From Bordetella pertussis 18323 (lineage in GTDB: Bacteria; Pseudomonadota; Gammaproteobacteria; Burkholderiales; Burkholderiaceae_B): 64,000 bases of DNA. Under the pieces are notes generated by a model. That model saw only the letters and a list, made by a program, of their open reading frames with translations. It was not told where the DNA came from and made no database searches. The position numbers and the translations under genes are program-made. The stretch covers positions 3,658,001 to 3,722,000 of the forward strand of contig NC_018518.1 of the NCBI RefSeq assembly GCF_000306945.1, in the 5' to 3' direction. Shown here piece by piece: positions 18,888 to 27,895 of the stretch (position 1 is its first letter; each line of letters begins with the position of its first letter).

Positions 18888-19367
18888 ATGGATCCGCCTG
18901 CCTGGGCCGCGCTGCTCGAAGCCTGCGCGCTGGGCGCGTGGATGCGCGGCTCGTCCTGGGCCTATCCCGCGGCCAACCTGGCCCACCTGCTGGGCCTGGT
19001 GCTGCTGGTGGGTGCCATGCTGCTGCTGGACCTGCGGCTGCTGGGACTGGGCCGCCGCTTTGCGCTGGCCGATGTGTCGGCCGTGCTGACGCCGCTGGCC
19101 GCGGGCGGACTGCTGCTGCAGCTGGCCAGCGGCGCGCTGCTGTTCAGCGCCGACGCCGTGCCCCTGTCGGGCAACGCGCTGATGCAATACAAGGCGGCGG
19201 GCATCGCCCTGGGCGTGGCCAACGCCCTGCTGTTTCGCGCGCTGTGGGGCGCCCGCCTGGCGGGCTGGGACAGCCGCCCGCCGCCCTGGGGCCGCCTGCA
19301 GGCGGCCCTGTCGCTGCTGCTGTGGCTGGCGGTCGCCACGCTGGGCAGGCTGATCGCCTACGCCTGA
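18888..19367 (+). CDS. DUF6644-like integral membrane protein
   Basis: A 159-residue protein with four hydrophobic helices: about 24-47 (WAYPAANLAHLLGLVLLVGAM), 63-85, 95-117 and 135-155. An N-terminal amphipathic stretch has the pattern LLEACALGAWMRGSSWAYP, typical of DUF6644 proteins. Function is unknown. It starts 15 bp after the DUF6152-like remnant, so it was probably co-transcribed with that partner before the deletion. The reading frame itself is intact. Confidence 0.68.
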   Translation: MDPPAWAALLEACALGAWMRGSSWAYPAANLAHLLGLVLLVGAMLLLDLRLLGLGRRFALADVSAVLTPLAAGGLLLQLASGALLFSADAVPLSGNALMQYKAAGIALGVANALLFRALWGARLAGWDSRPPPWGRLQAALSLLLWLAVATLGRLIAYA

Positions 19368-19418
19368 GATTGCTATCGGCGGAATACGAAAAAACAATGG
19401 GGCCATGACTTGCCTATC

Positions 19419-19434
19419 TATCTACTAGTAGATA
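19419..19434. promoter_or_regulatory. 16-bp perfect palindrome, operator-like (site 1)
   Basis: TATCTACTAGTAGATA is a perfect palindrome upstream of the DUF4148 gene. A near-copy lies 68 bp downstream at 19487-19502. The pair looks like two binding sites for one dimeric repressor, of the size used by TetR or MarR-type proteins; the regulator is not identifiable here. Confidence 0.6.
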
Positions 19435-19486
19435 ACATGCAGTCCATGAACCACCGCCTTCCGGCGTTTTTATTTCCCTCGACATC

Positions 19487-19502
19487 TATCTAGTAGTAGA
19501 TA
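19487..19502. promoter_or_regulatory. 16-bp near-palindrome, operator-like (site 2)
   Basis: TATCTAGTAGTAGATA differs from site 1 only at the centre and lies 17 bp before the DUF4148 start codon, where a bound repressor would block transcription or initiation. Confidence 0.6.
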
Positions 19503-19518
19503 ACTTTCTGGAGCCATC

Positions 19519-19818
19519 ATGAGAACCTTCACGTCCGCCGCCCTGCTCGCCGCCGCCCTGTTCGGCTTCAACGCCTTTGCCGGCTCCGGCGAGCTGGACT
19601 ATCCGCCCGCCGGCGCCCAGGGCGGCAGCCTGACGCGCTCGCAGGTGCAGCACGAACTGGCGATCGCGCGCGCCGCGGGGCAACTGGTGTTCGGCGAAGC
19701 GCAGGAACCCGCGGCCCGGCCGGCCGGCGACGCCGCCACCCGTGCGCAGGTCCAGGCCGAACTGGCCCAGGCGCGCGATGCGTCGGCCGCGTCCGAGTAC
19801 GTCGAAACCGGCGCATAA
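19519..19818 (+). CDS. small exported DUF4148-family protein
   Basis: A 99-residue precursor with a signal peptide (FTSAALLAAALFGFNAFAG). Two repeats of the DUF4148 signature follow: LTRSQVQHELAIARAAGQL and TRAQVQAELAQARDA. DUF4148 proteins are small periplasmic proteins of unknown role that are numerous in Bordetella and Burkholderia. ATG 19519 has TCTGGAG upstream. Two operator-like palindromes precede it, and a second very small exported-peptide gene follows, so the pair may form a regulated unit. Confidence 0.8.
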   Translation: MRTFTSAALLAAALFGFNAFAGSGELDYPPAGAQGGSLTRSQVQHELAIARAAGQLVFGEAQEPAARPAGDAATRAQVQAELAQARDASAASEYVETGA

Positions 19819-19863
19819 CCCCGCCATCGCGGCCCGCCGCCCATCCCTCGCAAGGAGCCCATC

Positions 19864-19986
19864 ATGAAGCAGTTTGCCGTTACCTTGTTGGCCCTGTTCG
19901 GCGTCGACGCCCAGGCCAGCGTCGCCGGGCCCCAACGCCTGTTGCCCATCCTGTCCGGCGAACCGACGCGCACTGAGCGACGCTAA
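19864..19986 (+). CDS. putative 40-residue exported peptide
   Basis: A short frame with a good ribosome site (AAGGAG, 6 nt before ATG 19864). The peptide starts MKQFAVTLLALFGVDAQASV, which looks like a signal peptide cut after AQA, leaving about 22 residues (SVAGPQRLLPILSGEPTRTERR without the cut site fixed). It lies 45 bp after the DUF4148 gene and just before a hairpin terminator. I do not recognise it; it may be a decayed DUF4148 paralogue, since those start in a similar way. Confidence 0.5.
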   Translation: MKQFAVTLLALFGVDAQASVAGPQRLLPILSGEPTRTERR

Positions 19987-20014
19987 GCGCCGCGACGTCG
20001 GTCTCGCCCCATGA

Positions 20015-20044
20015 CGGCCGCCCCCCGGGGCGGCCGCGTCCTTT
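20015..20044 (+). terminator. GC-rich hairpin terminator
   Basis: Arms CGGCCGCCCC and GGGGCGGCCG (20015-20024 and 20027-20036) followed by CGTCCTTTT. It lies between the DUF4148/peptide genes and the convergent CGNR gene. Confidence 0.6.
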
Positions 20045-20078
20045 TGCGGTACGCGCCGGCGCCCTGCCCGGCCCGGCG

Positions 20079-20660
20079 TCAGCCGGCGCCCTGCCTGCGG
20101 GAACGGAACGCCGCCACCTTCATCCGGTTGCCGCACAAGGCCATGCTGCACCAGCGCCGGCGGTGCGACTTGGTGACATCCAGGAAAACCAGCGTGCAAT
20201 CGTGCGCCTCGCACCGGCGCACATGCCGCAGCGCATCGCCGGCGAGCAAATCGGCCAGCGCGGCGGCCACCGGTTCGAGCAGGCTGGCCGCGCTGTGGTC
20301 GCGCGGGCATTCGGCAAGCGTGTAGCCGCCCTGGCCGTTGTCCCACGCCAGCTTCCTGGCCGGCCGGCCCGCCTCGAGGACTTGGTTCACCAGCGCCGCG
20401 TCGCCGCCCTGCCCGGCCTGGGCGGCCCGCACCATGCGCGCCGCCGCCTCGCGCAGCGCGCGGGCCAGTTCGGCCAAACCCGCGGGCGGGCCCGCCAGGC
20501 CGGCCGGCACATGTCCCGCCGCCTCGAGCCAGGCGAGGGCGCTCTCGTCGTCGCCCAGGCAGTCATGGCTGGCCGGCCCGACGCCGAACGCGCTGTTGAT
20601 GAAATCCAGCGCCAGGTTGTTGGCGATGAAATGCGGGGGATGCGTGGCAGGCGTCGCCAT
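20079..20660 (-). CDS. CGNR zinc-finger (ABATE-domain) putative regulator
   Basis: A 193-residue protein. The N-terminal ABATE-like region (about 8-130) has NNLALDFINSAFG and the C-terminal treble-clef zinc finger has RRCEAHDCTLVFLDVTKSHRRRWCS then ALCGNRMK, with four Cys and the CGNR tetrad that names the family. Such proteins are presumed DNA-binding stress regulators. I start at ATG 20660 (MATPATHPPHF); an upstream in-frame extension lacks family similarity. It is divergent from the alpha/beta hydrolase gene, with a long inverted repeat between them, so it probably controls that gene and itself. Confidence 0.82.
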   Translation of the reverse strand: MATPATHPPHFIANNLALDFINSAFGVGPASHDCLGDDESALAWLEAAGHVPAGLAGPPAGLAELARALREAAARMVRAAQAGQGGDAALVNQVLEAGRPARKLAWDNGQGGYTLAECPRDHSAASLLEPVAAALADLLAGDALRHVRRCEAHDCTLVFLDVTKSHRRRWCSMALCGNRMKVAAFRSRRQGAG

Positions 20661-20673
20661 ATTCGTAACTAGT

Positions 20674-20721
20674 GAATTTGAGATTGACAGGTTACACCGG
20701 ATCCACGTAACCTTCAAATTC
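20674..20721. promoter_or_regulatory. 15-bp inverted repeat in the CGNR/hydrolase divergent promoter
   Basis: GTAACCTTCAAATTC (20707-20721) is matched by its exact complement on the left, GAATTTGA (20674-20681) plus AGGTTAC (20689-20695), once 7 inserted bases GATTGAC are skipped. The insertion creates TTGACA at 20684-20689, a perfect -35 hexamer reading toward the hydrolase. This is a likely operator for the CGNR protein. Confidence 0.6.
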
Positions 20722-20750
20722 AATTTTCAATGGTTACCAAGGAGGCCATG

Positions 20751-21632
20751 ATGCCTGGCAACGCCGCCCCACGCCCCGTCCACTATCGCCATGAGCAGGT
20801 CGGCGACGTGAAGATCTTCTACCGCGAGGCGGGCGACCCCGCCTCGCCCGCCGTGCTGCTGCTGCACGGGTTCGCGGCCTCGTCGTACATGTACCGCGAC
20901 GTGATCGCGGCGCTGGCCGACGGCTATCGCGTCGTGGCGCCCGACCTGCCGTCCTTCGGCTTCACGGAATCGCCGGCACGGGACGCCTACGCCTATACGT
21001 TCGACAACATCACCAGGACCATGGACCGGTTCACCGAACAGCTGAAGCTGGACCGCTATGCGTTGATGGTGCACGACTACGGCGCGCCGGTGGGCTGGCG
21101 CCTGGCGAGCGCGCATCCGGACCGCGTCACCGCCCTCGTTTCCCAGAACGGCAACGCCTATGAAGAAGGCCTGGCGCAAGGCTGGGATGCGATCAGGCGA
21201 TACTGGGCGTCGCCGACGGCCGAGAACCGCGCCGCGTTGCATGGCTTTCCCACCCCTGCGTCGATCAAGTGGCAGTACCTGGAAGGAGTGCCCGACCCCA
21301 GCCTGGTCGCCCCGGACGGCTACACGCTGGAAGGGCTGCAGGTATCCCGGCCGGGCAATGCCGAGATCCAGCTGGACCTGCTGCTCGACTACGCGTCCAA
21401 CGTGCAGCGCTATCCGCAGTTCCAGGCCTATTTCCGCGACAGGCAGCCGCCGCTGCTGGCGGTCTGGGGCAGGAACGATCCGTACTTCCTGCCCGCCGGC
21501 GCCGAGGCCTGGAAACGCGACATCCCCGCGGCCGAGGTGCGCTTCTACGACACCGGCCACTTCGCCCTGGAGACGCACGGCGCGGAAATCATCCCGGCGA
21601 TCCGGGCCTTCCTGGACGCCAAGGTCCGCTAA
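20751..21632 (+). CDS. alpha/beta-hydrolase (haloalkane dehalogenase/epoxide hydrolase-like)
   Basis: A 293-residue alpha/beta-fold hydrolase. The oxyanion-hole motif is [16 protein letters not shown]; the nucleophile elbow reads [12 protein letters not shown], with Asp as nucleophile (HDYGxPVG), as in haloalkane dehalogenases and epoxide hydrolases and unlike Ser hydrolases. The acid is likely in [11 protein letters not shown] and the base His in [12 protein letters not shown] start at ATG 20751, 5 nt after AAGGAGG; an ATG three bases earlier is too close and another at 20730 precedes the ribosome site. It is divergent from and probably controlled by the CGNR gene. The natural substrate is unknown. 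Confidence 0.85.
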   Translation: MPGNAAPRPVHYRHEQVGDVKIFYREAGDPASPAVLLLHGFAASSYMYRDVIAALADGYRVVAPDLPSFGFTESPARDAYAYTFDNITRTMDRFTEQLKLDRYALMVHDYGAPVGWRLASAHPDRVTALVSQNGNAYEEGLAQGWDAIRRYWASPTAENRAALHGFPTPASIKWQYLEGVPDPSLVAPDGYTLEGLQVSRPGNAEIQLDLLLDYASNVQRYPQFQAYFRDRQPPLLAVWGRNDPYFLPAGAEAWKRDIPAAEVRFYDTGHFALETHGAEIIPAIRAFLDAKVR

Positions 21633-22523
<891 letters not shown>

Positions 22524-22544
22524 CCCCTTGCAGGAGTCCCGCCC

Positions 22545-23225
22545 TTGTCGCTGACCAGCGCCGACTGGGCCGCCATCTGGCTGACGATAGAACTGGCCTC
22601 GCTGACCACGCTGCTGCTGCTGGTGATCGGCACGCCCATCGCCTGGTGGCTGGCGCGCACGCGCTCGCGCCTGAAGGGGCCGGTGGGCGCCATCGTGGCG
22701 CTGCCGCTGGTGCTGCCCCCCACGGTGATCGGCTTCTACCTGCTGGTGGCGATGGGACCCAACGGCTATGTGGGGCAACTGACCCAGAGCCTGGGGCTGG
22801 GCACGCTGCCGTTCACCTTCGCCGGGCTGGTGGTGGGCTCGGTGTTCTACTCCATGCCGTTCGTGGTGCAGCCGCTGCACAACGCCTTCGAGGCCATCGG
22901 CCGCCGTCCGCTGGAGGCCGCCGCGACCCTGCGCGCCGGCCCGTGGGACCGGTTCGTCTCGGTAGCCCTGCCGCTGGCGCGGCCCGGCTTCGTGACCGCC
23001 GGCATCCTGGGCTTTGCCCACACGGTGGGCGAGTTCGGCGTGGTGCTGATGATAGGCGGCAACATCCCGGGCAAGACCCGTGTCGTATCGGTGCAGATTT
23101 TCGACCACGTCGAGGCGCTGGAATATGCGCAGGCGCATTGGCTGGCCGGCGGCATGGTCGTGTTCTCGTTCATCATCCTGCTGTTGCTGTACTCGCGCCG
23201 CCAGCGCGCCACGGCGGCACTCTGA
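22545..23225 (+). CDS. modB: ModB, molybdate ABC transporter permease
   Basis: A 226-residue inner-membrane permease with about five hydrophobic helices. It has the ABC permease EAA loop ([42 protein letters not shown] split over about residues 125-165), the docking site for ModC. The start is TTG 22545, with AGGAG 8 nt upstream. Its end is 11 bp before modC. Confidence 0.94.
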   Translation: MSLTSADWAAIWLTIELASLTTLLLLVIGTPIAWWLARTRSRLKGPVGAIVALPLVLPPTVIGFYLLVAMGPNGYVGQLTQSLGLGTLPFTFAGLVVGSVFYSMPFVVQPLHNAFEAIGRRPLEAAATLRAGPWDRFVSVALPLARPGFVTAGILGFAHTVGEFGVVLMIGGNIPGKTRVVSVQIFDHVEALEYAQAHWLAGGMVVFSFIILLLLYSRRQRATAAL

Positions 23226-23236
23226 GCGCATACCGC

Positions 23237-24346
23237 ATGCCATCCGATTTCCCGCCGGGCCAGGCCGGCATCCACGCCCGCTTCCGGGTGGACTATCCCG
23301 AGTTCTCCCTCGATGTCGATCTGCGGCTGCCCGGCCGCGGCGTCACGGCGCTGTTCGGCCAGTCGGGCTCGGGCAAGACCACCTGCCTGCGCTGCATGGC
23401 CGGGCTGGCCCCGGTCAGCGACGGTTACCTCGACATCAACGGCGAGGTGTGGCTGGACAGCGCGGCGCGCCGCGCCGTACCCACGCACAAGCGCGCGCTG
23501 GGCTATGTATTCCAGGAAGCCAGCCTGTTCGAACACCTGGACGTGCTGGCCAACCTGCGCTACGGCATGAAGCGCGTGCCGCCCGCGCTGCGCCGCGTCG
23601 ACCTGGAGCAGGCCACCGGGCTGCTGGGCATCGGCCACCTGCTGGCGCGCATGCCGGCCGGCCTGTCGGGCGGCGAACGCCAGCGCGTGGGCATCGCCCG
23701 CGCGCTGCTGACCAGCCCGCGCCTGCTGCTGATGGACGAGCCGCTGGCGGCGCTGGACGTGCAGCGCAAGCGCGAAATCCTGCCCTACCTGGAGCGCCTG
23801 CACGACGAACTGGACATCCCGGTGATTTACGTCAGCCATTCGCCCGACGAAGTGGCGCGGCTGGCCGATCACCTGGTGCTGCTGGAGCAGGGCCGCGCGG
23901 TGGCCAGCGGCCCGCTGGACGCGCTGCTGACGCGGCTGGACCTGCCCATGGCGATGACCGACGACGCCTCGGTCGTGGTGACCGGCGAGGCCGCCGGTTT
24001 CGACCCCGGCTATGCCTTGCTGACGCTGCAGCTGCCCGGCGGGCGGGCGCGGCTGCGCTTCGTGCACCAGGCCGCGCCGGCCGGCCAGCGCCTGCGCGTG
24101 GTGGTGCATGCGCGCGATGTCAGCCTGGCGCTGCAGCAGCCGCGCGAGGGCAGCATCCTGAACGTGCTGGCGGTGCGCGTGCTGGAGATGGCGCCGGCGG
24201 CCAACCCGGCCCATGTCATGGTGCGCCTGGACGCCGACGGCACGCCGCTGCTGGCGCGCATCACCCGCTACTCGCGCGACCGGCTGGCGCTGGCGCCCGA
24301 GATGCAGGCCTGGGCGCAGATCAAGGCCGTGTCGCTGCTGGCCTGA
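23237..24346 (+). CDS. modC: ModC, molybdate ABC transporter ATPase
   Basis: A 369-residue cytoplasmic ATPase that drives molybdate import. Walker [12 protein letters not shown]-loop YVFQEASLF, signature [10 protein letters not shown], Walker [13 protein letters not shown] and H-loop [10 protein letters not shown] are all present. The C-terminal MOP/TOBE domain (about 295-365, [20 protein letters not shown]) is the regulatory molybdate-binding module. The gene closes the modABC operon and converges on the PLD gene just 6 bp away. Confidence 0.95.
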   Translation: MPSDFPPGQAGIHARFRVDYPEFSLDVDLRLPGRGVTALFGQSGSGKTTCLRCMAGLAPVSDGYLDINGEVWLDSAARRAVPTHKRALGYVFQEASLFEHLDVLANLRYGMKRVPPALRRVDLEQATGLLGIGHLLARMPAGLSGGERQRVGIARALLTSPRLLLMDEPLAALDVQRKREILPYLERLHDELDIPVIYVSHSPDEVARLADHLVLLEQGRAVASGPLDALLTRLDLPMAMTDDASVVVTGEAAGFDPGYALLTLQLPGGRARLRFVHQAAPAGQRLRVVVHARDVSLALQQPREGSILNVLAVRVLEMAPAANPAHVMVRLDADGTPLLARITRYSRDRLALAPEMQAWAQIKAVSLLA

Positions 24347-24352
24347 GCGCGC

Positions 24353-25927
24353 CTACAGCAGCGGCTCGAGCGGCAGCAGCGAGAACAGCCACACGCTGAA
24401 GCGCCGCCACAGGCTGACGCCCGGCTCGCTGTCGTGCCGCACGGTGGCGCCGTCGCGCTGTTCCAGCCAGTACAGGCTGCCGTCGTCGTCCAGGCGCACC
24501 TCGTAAGTGGCGGCGGGAATATCCTGGTCGAACGTGGCGGCGATGTGGCGCGCCATGTCGGGGCTTTCGATCACGAAGCCCAGTTCGGTGTTGAGATTGG
24601 CCGAGCGCGGATCGAAGTTGAACGAGCCTATGAAGACGCGCTCGCCGTCGACGCCGAAGGTCTTGGCGTGCAGGCTGGACCCGGAGCTGCCGAATCGGCC
24701 CCTGCCCTGCGGCTTGGGCCCGGCGTAGCTGCGCCGCATTTCGTAAAGCCGCACGCCCGCCTGCAGCAGCGCCTTGCGGCGCTTGGCGTAGCCGGAATGC
24801 ACCACGGCCACGTCGGTCGCTTCCAGTGCATTGGTGAGCACGCGCACCTGCGCGCCGCCCCGGGCCAGCGCGGCGAACGCCTGCGTGCCGGCCTCGGCAG
24901 GCACGAAATACGGCGACACCAGGTCGAGCGTGCGGCGCGGCTCGCCCAGGATGTTCCTGAGCTGCTGCGTCAGCAGGCCGGCCGGCGGCGCCTTGCCCAG
25001 GCCCTTGGCCGGATCGTCGCTGACCATGCGGGCCGGCGCCCATTGCAGCGGCAGGCGGCCGGCCATCAATTCGCGGATGAAGGGCAACTCGCGCAGCGCG
25101 CTCATGTAGTCGCCGGCGGCCGGGTCCTGTTCGATGCGCGCGGCGCGCTCGGCCAGGGCGCGCAGTGTCTGCGCGCCCGGCGCGGGCAGCAGCGGGCCGG
25201 CCGGCCAGGCGGACTCGCTGGCCCAGTAGGCGTCGAACTCGGCGGACACATCGCCCACCACCGGCCCCACCGCCAGCACGTCCAGGTCGGCGAACAGCAC
25301 GCCGTCGGTCGCGCCGAAGTACTCGTCGCCGATATTGCGCCCGCCGATGATGGTGGCCTGGTTGTCGACGGTGAATGATTTGTTGTGCATGCGCCGGTTC
25401 AGGCGCGAGAAATCCGTCAGGTAGCCCAGCGCCTTGAACGAGCGCGTGGGAAACGGATTGAACAGCCGCACTTCGGCGTTGGGATGCGCGTCCAGCGCGG
25501 CCAGCGCGTCGTCCAGGCCGGAGATGCCGTTGTCGTCGAGCAGCAGCCGCACCCGCACGCCGCGCTCGGCGGCCGCGTGCAAGGCCTGCAGCAACAGGGT
25601 GCCGGTCATGTCGTTGCGCCAGATGTAGTACTGCACGTCCAGCGTGCGCGTGGCCGCGCGCGCCAGCAGCATGCGCGCGGCGAAGGCGTCCTGCGCGTCG
25701 CCCAGCACATGAAAGCCGCTAAGCCCCGGATGCGCGTCGGCCAGCTCGCCGACGCCCTGGCCCAGTGGCGTGGCGCGCGCCTGCGTGGCGTCCAGGGCGT
25801 GCGAGGCGGTGCGGTCGACAGGCGGCGGCAAGGTACAGGCTCCCAGCAGAATGGCGCAGCCGGCCAGCGCCAGCAGCGCGGCCGCCCGCGCGCGGGCGGC
25901 CCGGATACGCGAGAGGAGACGAGGCAT
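24353..25927 (-). CDS. phospholipase D-family lipoprotein (cardiolipin synthase C-like)
   Basis: A 524-residue protein with two HKD catalytic motifs, HNKSFTVDNQATIIGGRNIGDEYF-type (about residue 230, split HNKSFTVD / GGRNIGDEYF) and HAKTFGVDGERVFIGS (about 415), the mark of the phospholipase D superfamily. The N-terminus is a signal peptide with lipobox LLGAC, giving a lipid-anchored protein. Size, HKD spacing and RNDMTGTLLLQALHAAAERGV fit ClsC-type cardiolipin synthases, which make cardiolipin from phosphatidylglycerol and another phospholipid. I start at ATG 25927 (MPRLLSRIRAARARA), because the longer frame loses the signal peptide. No ymdB-like partner is seen. Confidence 0.85.
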   Translation of the reverse strand: MPRLLSRIRAARARAAALLALAGCAILLGACTLPPPVDRTASHALDATQARATPLGQGVGELADAHPGLSGFHVLGDAQDAFAARMLLARAATRTLDVQYYIWRNDMTGTLLLQALHAAAERGVRVRLLLDDNGISGLDDALAALDAHPNAEVRLFNPFPTRSFKALGYLTDFSRLNRRMHNKSFTVDNQATIIGGRNIGDEYFGATDGVLFADLDVLAVGPVVGDVSAEFDAYWASESAWPAGPLLPAPGAQTLRALAERAARIEQDPAAGDYMSALRELPFIRELMAGRLPLQWAPARMVSDDPAKGLGKAPPAGLLTQQLRNILGEPRRTLDLVSPYFVPAEAGTQAFAALARGGAQVRVLTNALEATDVAVVHSGYAKRRKALLQAGVRLYEMRRSYAGPKPQGRGRFGSSGSSLHAKTFGVDGERVFIGSFNFDPRSANLNTELGFVIESPDMARHIAATFDQDIPAATYEVRLDDDGSLYWLEQRDGATVRHDSEPGVSLWRRFSVWLFSLLPLEPLL

Positions 25928-26143
25928 GGAACTCCGGAGGGCCTTGAAACGGAATCGGACGCGGCAGGGCCGGCCGACGCAGGCCACGATTATGCAAAAG
26001 ATCACCGGCAGGCGAAAGCGCGCCGGCCGCGTGCATTGATACATAAAGACGCAATATTCAAATCCAGAAACGCAATAAAGCGCAACAATCGGCATTGGCG
26101 CCGGCCCGTACGCGGGCGCGCCGTCCTGATCTCAAGCTGGTCG

Positions 26144-27094
26144 CTAGTTGTGAACTGTCAATAGGTTGTATTCGTCCAGGTTGAGTCTGGAGATGGGTAC
26201 AGCGCGCCCGATGCCTTGGTGGGGTCGATGCCAGTTGTAGTGGTGTAGCCAGGATTTCATGGCATCGGCTCGGTGTTGGGAGTTCTGGTAGGTGTGAGCG
26301 TAAGCCCACTCACGCAAGGCCGACTGGATGAAGCGTTCGGCCTTGCCATTGGTCTGTGGGCGGTAAGGTCGGGTAAAGCGGTGCTTGATGCCCAGCTCAT
26401 GGCACAGCGCGGCGAAGGCGCGGCTGCGAAAGGCCGAGCCATTGTCGGTGAGCAAGCGCTGGATGGTCACGCCCAGGCGCTGGTAGTAGGCCACTGCGTC
26501 CTTGAGGAACTGGACGGCGCTGGGGAAGCGCTCGTCGGGGTGGATGTCGGTGAAGGCCACGCGGGCGTGGTCATCGATGGCCACGAAGACGAAGTCCCAG
26601 CCGGCCCCCTCAACGGTATCGCGTCGGTTGCCCGTGACCCGGTGGCCAGGGCGCTGGATACGTCCCAGCTTCTTGATGTCGATGTGCAGCAGATCGCCGG
26701 GGGCCTGATGCTCGTAGCGCACCACCGGCTCGGCCGGCTCCAGGTCGGCCAGGTGCGACAGACCGGCGCGGGCCAGGACGCGGCTGACGGTGCTGGCTGA
26801 CACGCCCAGCGCCTGGGCGATGCGCGCTTGGGTCAGCCGCTTGCGGCGCAGCTCCACGATAGCCAGCGCCTTGGCCGGCGCAATCGCTCGGGGCGAGACC
26901 GTCGGGCGCGAGGACGCATCGGCCAAGCCCGCCTGGCCCTGAGCCAGGAAGCGGCCCAGCCATTTGCGCACAGTCGGCGCGGTGACCCCATAGGCGCGGG
27001 CCGCTTCAGGCACACAAACTTGATGGGCGATCAATTGCTGGACCATTTCGAGTCGACGTAGGAAGGTCAATCGGGCATGCTTATGGGTGTTCAT
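26144..27094 (-). CDS. tnp: IS481 transposase (copy 4)
   Basis: Intact, 316 residues from ATG 27094; last residue Asn. The extra base in the leader opens the frame further upstream, but that extension is not coding. Confidence 0.94.
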   Translation of the reverse strand: MNTHKHARLTFLRRLEMVQQLIAHQVCVPEAARAYGVTAPTVRKWLGRFLAQGQAGLADASSRPTVSPRAIAPAKALAIVELRRKRLTQARIAQALGVSASTVSRVLARAGLSHLADLEPAEPVVRYEHQAPGDLLHIDIKKLGRIQRPGHRVTGNRRDTVEGAGWDFVFVAIDDHARVAFTDIHPDERFPSAVQFLKDAVAYYQRLGVTIQRLLTDNGSAFRSRAFAALCHELGIKHRFTRPYRPQTNGKAERFIQSALREWAYAHTYQNSQHRADAMKSWLHHYNWHRPHQGIGRAVPISRLNLDEYNLLTVHN

Positions 27095-27192
27095 CCGGCC
27101 GGGCTCCTTGAGTGAACTGGGGGGGGTGGCGATTTCCAGTTTCTCAAATCCGGTTCGGATGAACCATGCATACAACCTATTGAATCTTCACA
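26149..27192 (-). mobile_element. IS481: IS481 copy 4 (1,044 bp), at a rearrangement joint
   Basis: A complete minus-strand copy one base longer than the others, because the homopolymer upstream of the transposase has eight G (8 C on the coding strand). Flanks differ: GCTAGT at 26143-26148 and CCTAGC at 27193-27198. The right flank opens inside a LysR-type gene whose first half is absent, so this is a joint made by recombination between IS copies. Confidence 0.94.
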
Positions 27193-27198
27193 CCTAGC

Positions 27199-27749
27199 CG
27201 CCTTGCGGCCGCGCGTGCACGTCCAGCTGATCGAACGCCCCGTGCCCGAACTGTTCGCCGCGCTCCAGGAAGGCGACGCCGACGCGCTCGTCACCACCTA
27301 CGCGCCGCAGCACATCGAAGCCGTCAAGATGCCGTTGCACCAGGAAAAACTCTACGAATCGACCTACCAGCTCGTCGCGCCCCCGGAACATCGGTTCGCC
27401 AGATCGCGCCGGCCCGTGCCGCTGGCGAAACTGGTCAACGAAGACTGGATCCTGCCCGCCCAGGACTCGATGCTGCGCAAGGAGATAGACTGGGTCTTCC
27501 GCCGCGCCGGGCTGCTGCCCCCGGTGCCCGTGGTCGAAGCCAACAACCCCACCACCAGCATCCAGCTGGTCGTGGCCGGCATAGGGCTGGGTTTCGCGCA
27601 CGGCGAAACGCTGCAGAACGTCCCCCCCCGGCACCGTCGCCCCCATCCGCATCTCGCCCTCCCCGGCCAGCGCGCAGGTCGCGCTGATCTATCGCGCCAA
27701 GCGGGTCAATGAAAAGGTCCAGGCATTGCGGGCGGCGCTGGGGTTGTAG
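27199..27749 (+). pseudogene. LysR-type regulator fragment (effector-binding half), frameshifted
   Basis: Only the substrate-binding domain of a LysR-family regulator remains: VQLIERPVPELFAALQEGDADALVT, LYESTYQLVAPPEHRFA, VNEDWILPAQDSMLRKEIDWVFRRAG and TSIQLVVAGIGLGFAHGETLQN. The DNA-binding half would lie left of IS481 copy 4 and is not there. The frame breaks at a run of eight C (27622-27629); reading one base over restores a normal ending (GTVAPIRISPSPASAQVALIYRAKRV then EKVQALRAALGL) with TAG at 27747-27749. It is dead twice over. Its former target genes are not identifiable. Confidence 0.85.
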
Positions 27750-27895
27750 AGGGATTTCAAAGGCTGCGCAAAGCGCTGCGGCCACATCGCAAGCAATGGC
27801 TGGACCATCGCTGTCTGCACCCACTCTTTCACGCACGACCGCAGCGACGATTTACGGCAATTCGTGCCAGTTTGATGGGCCTGGATAGTACGGCC

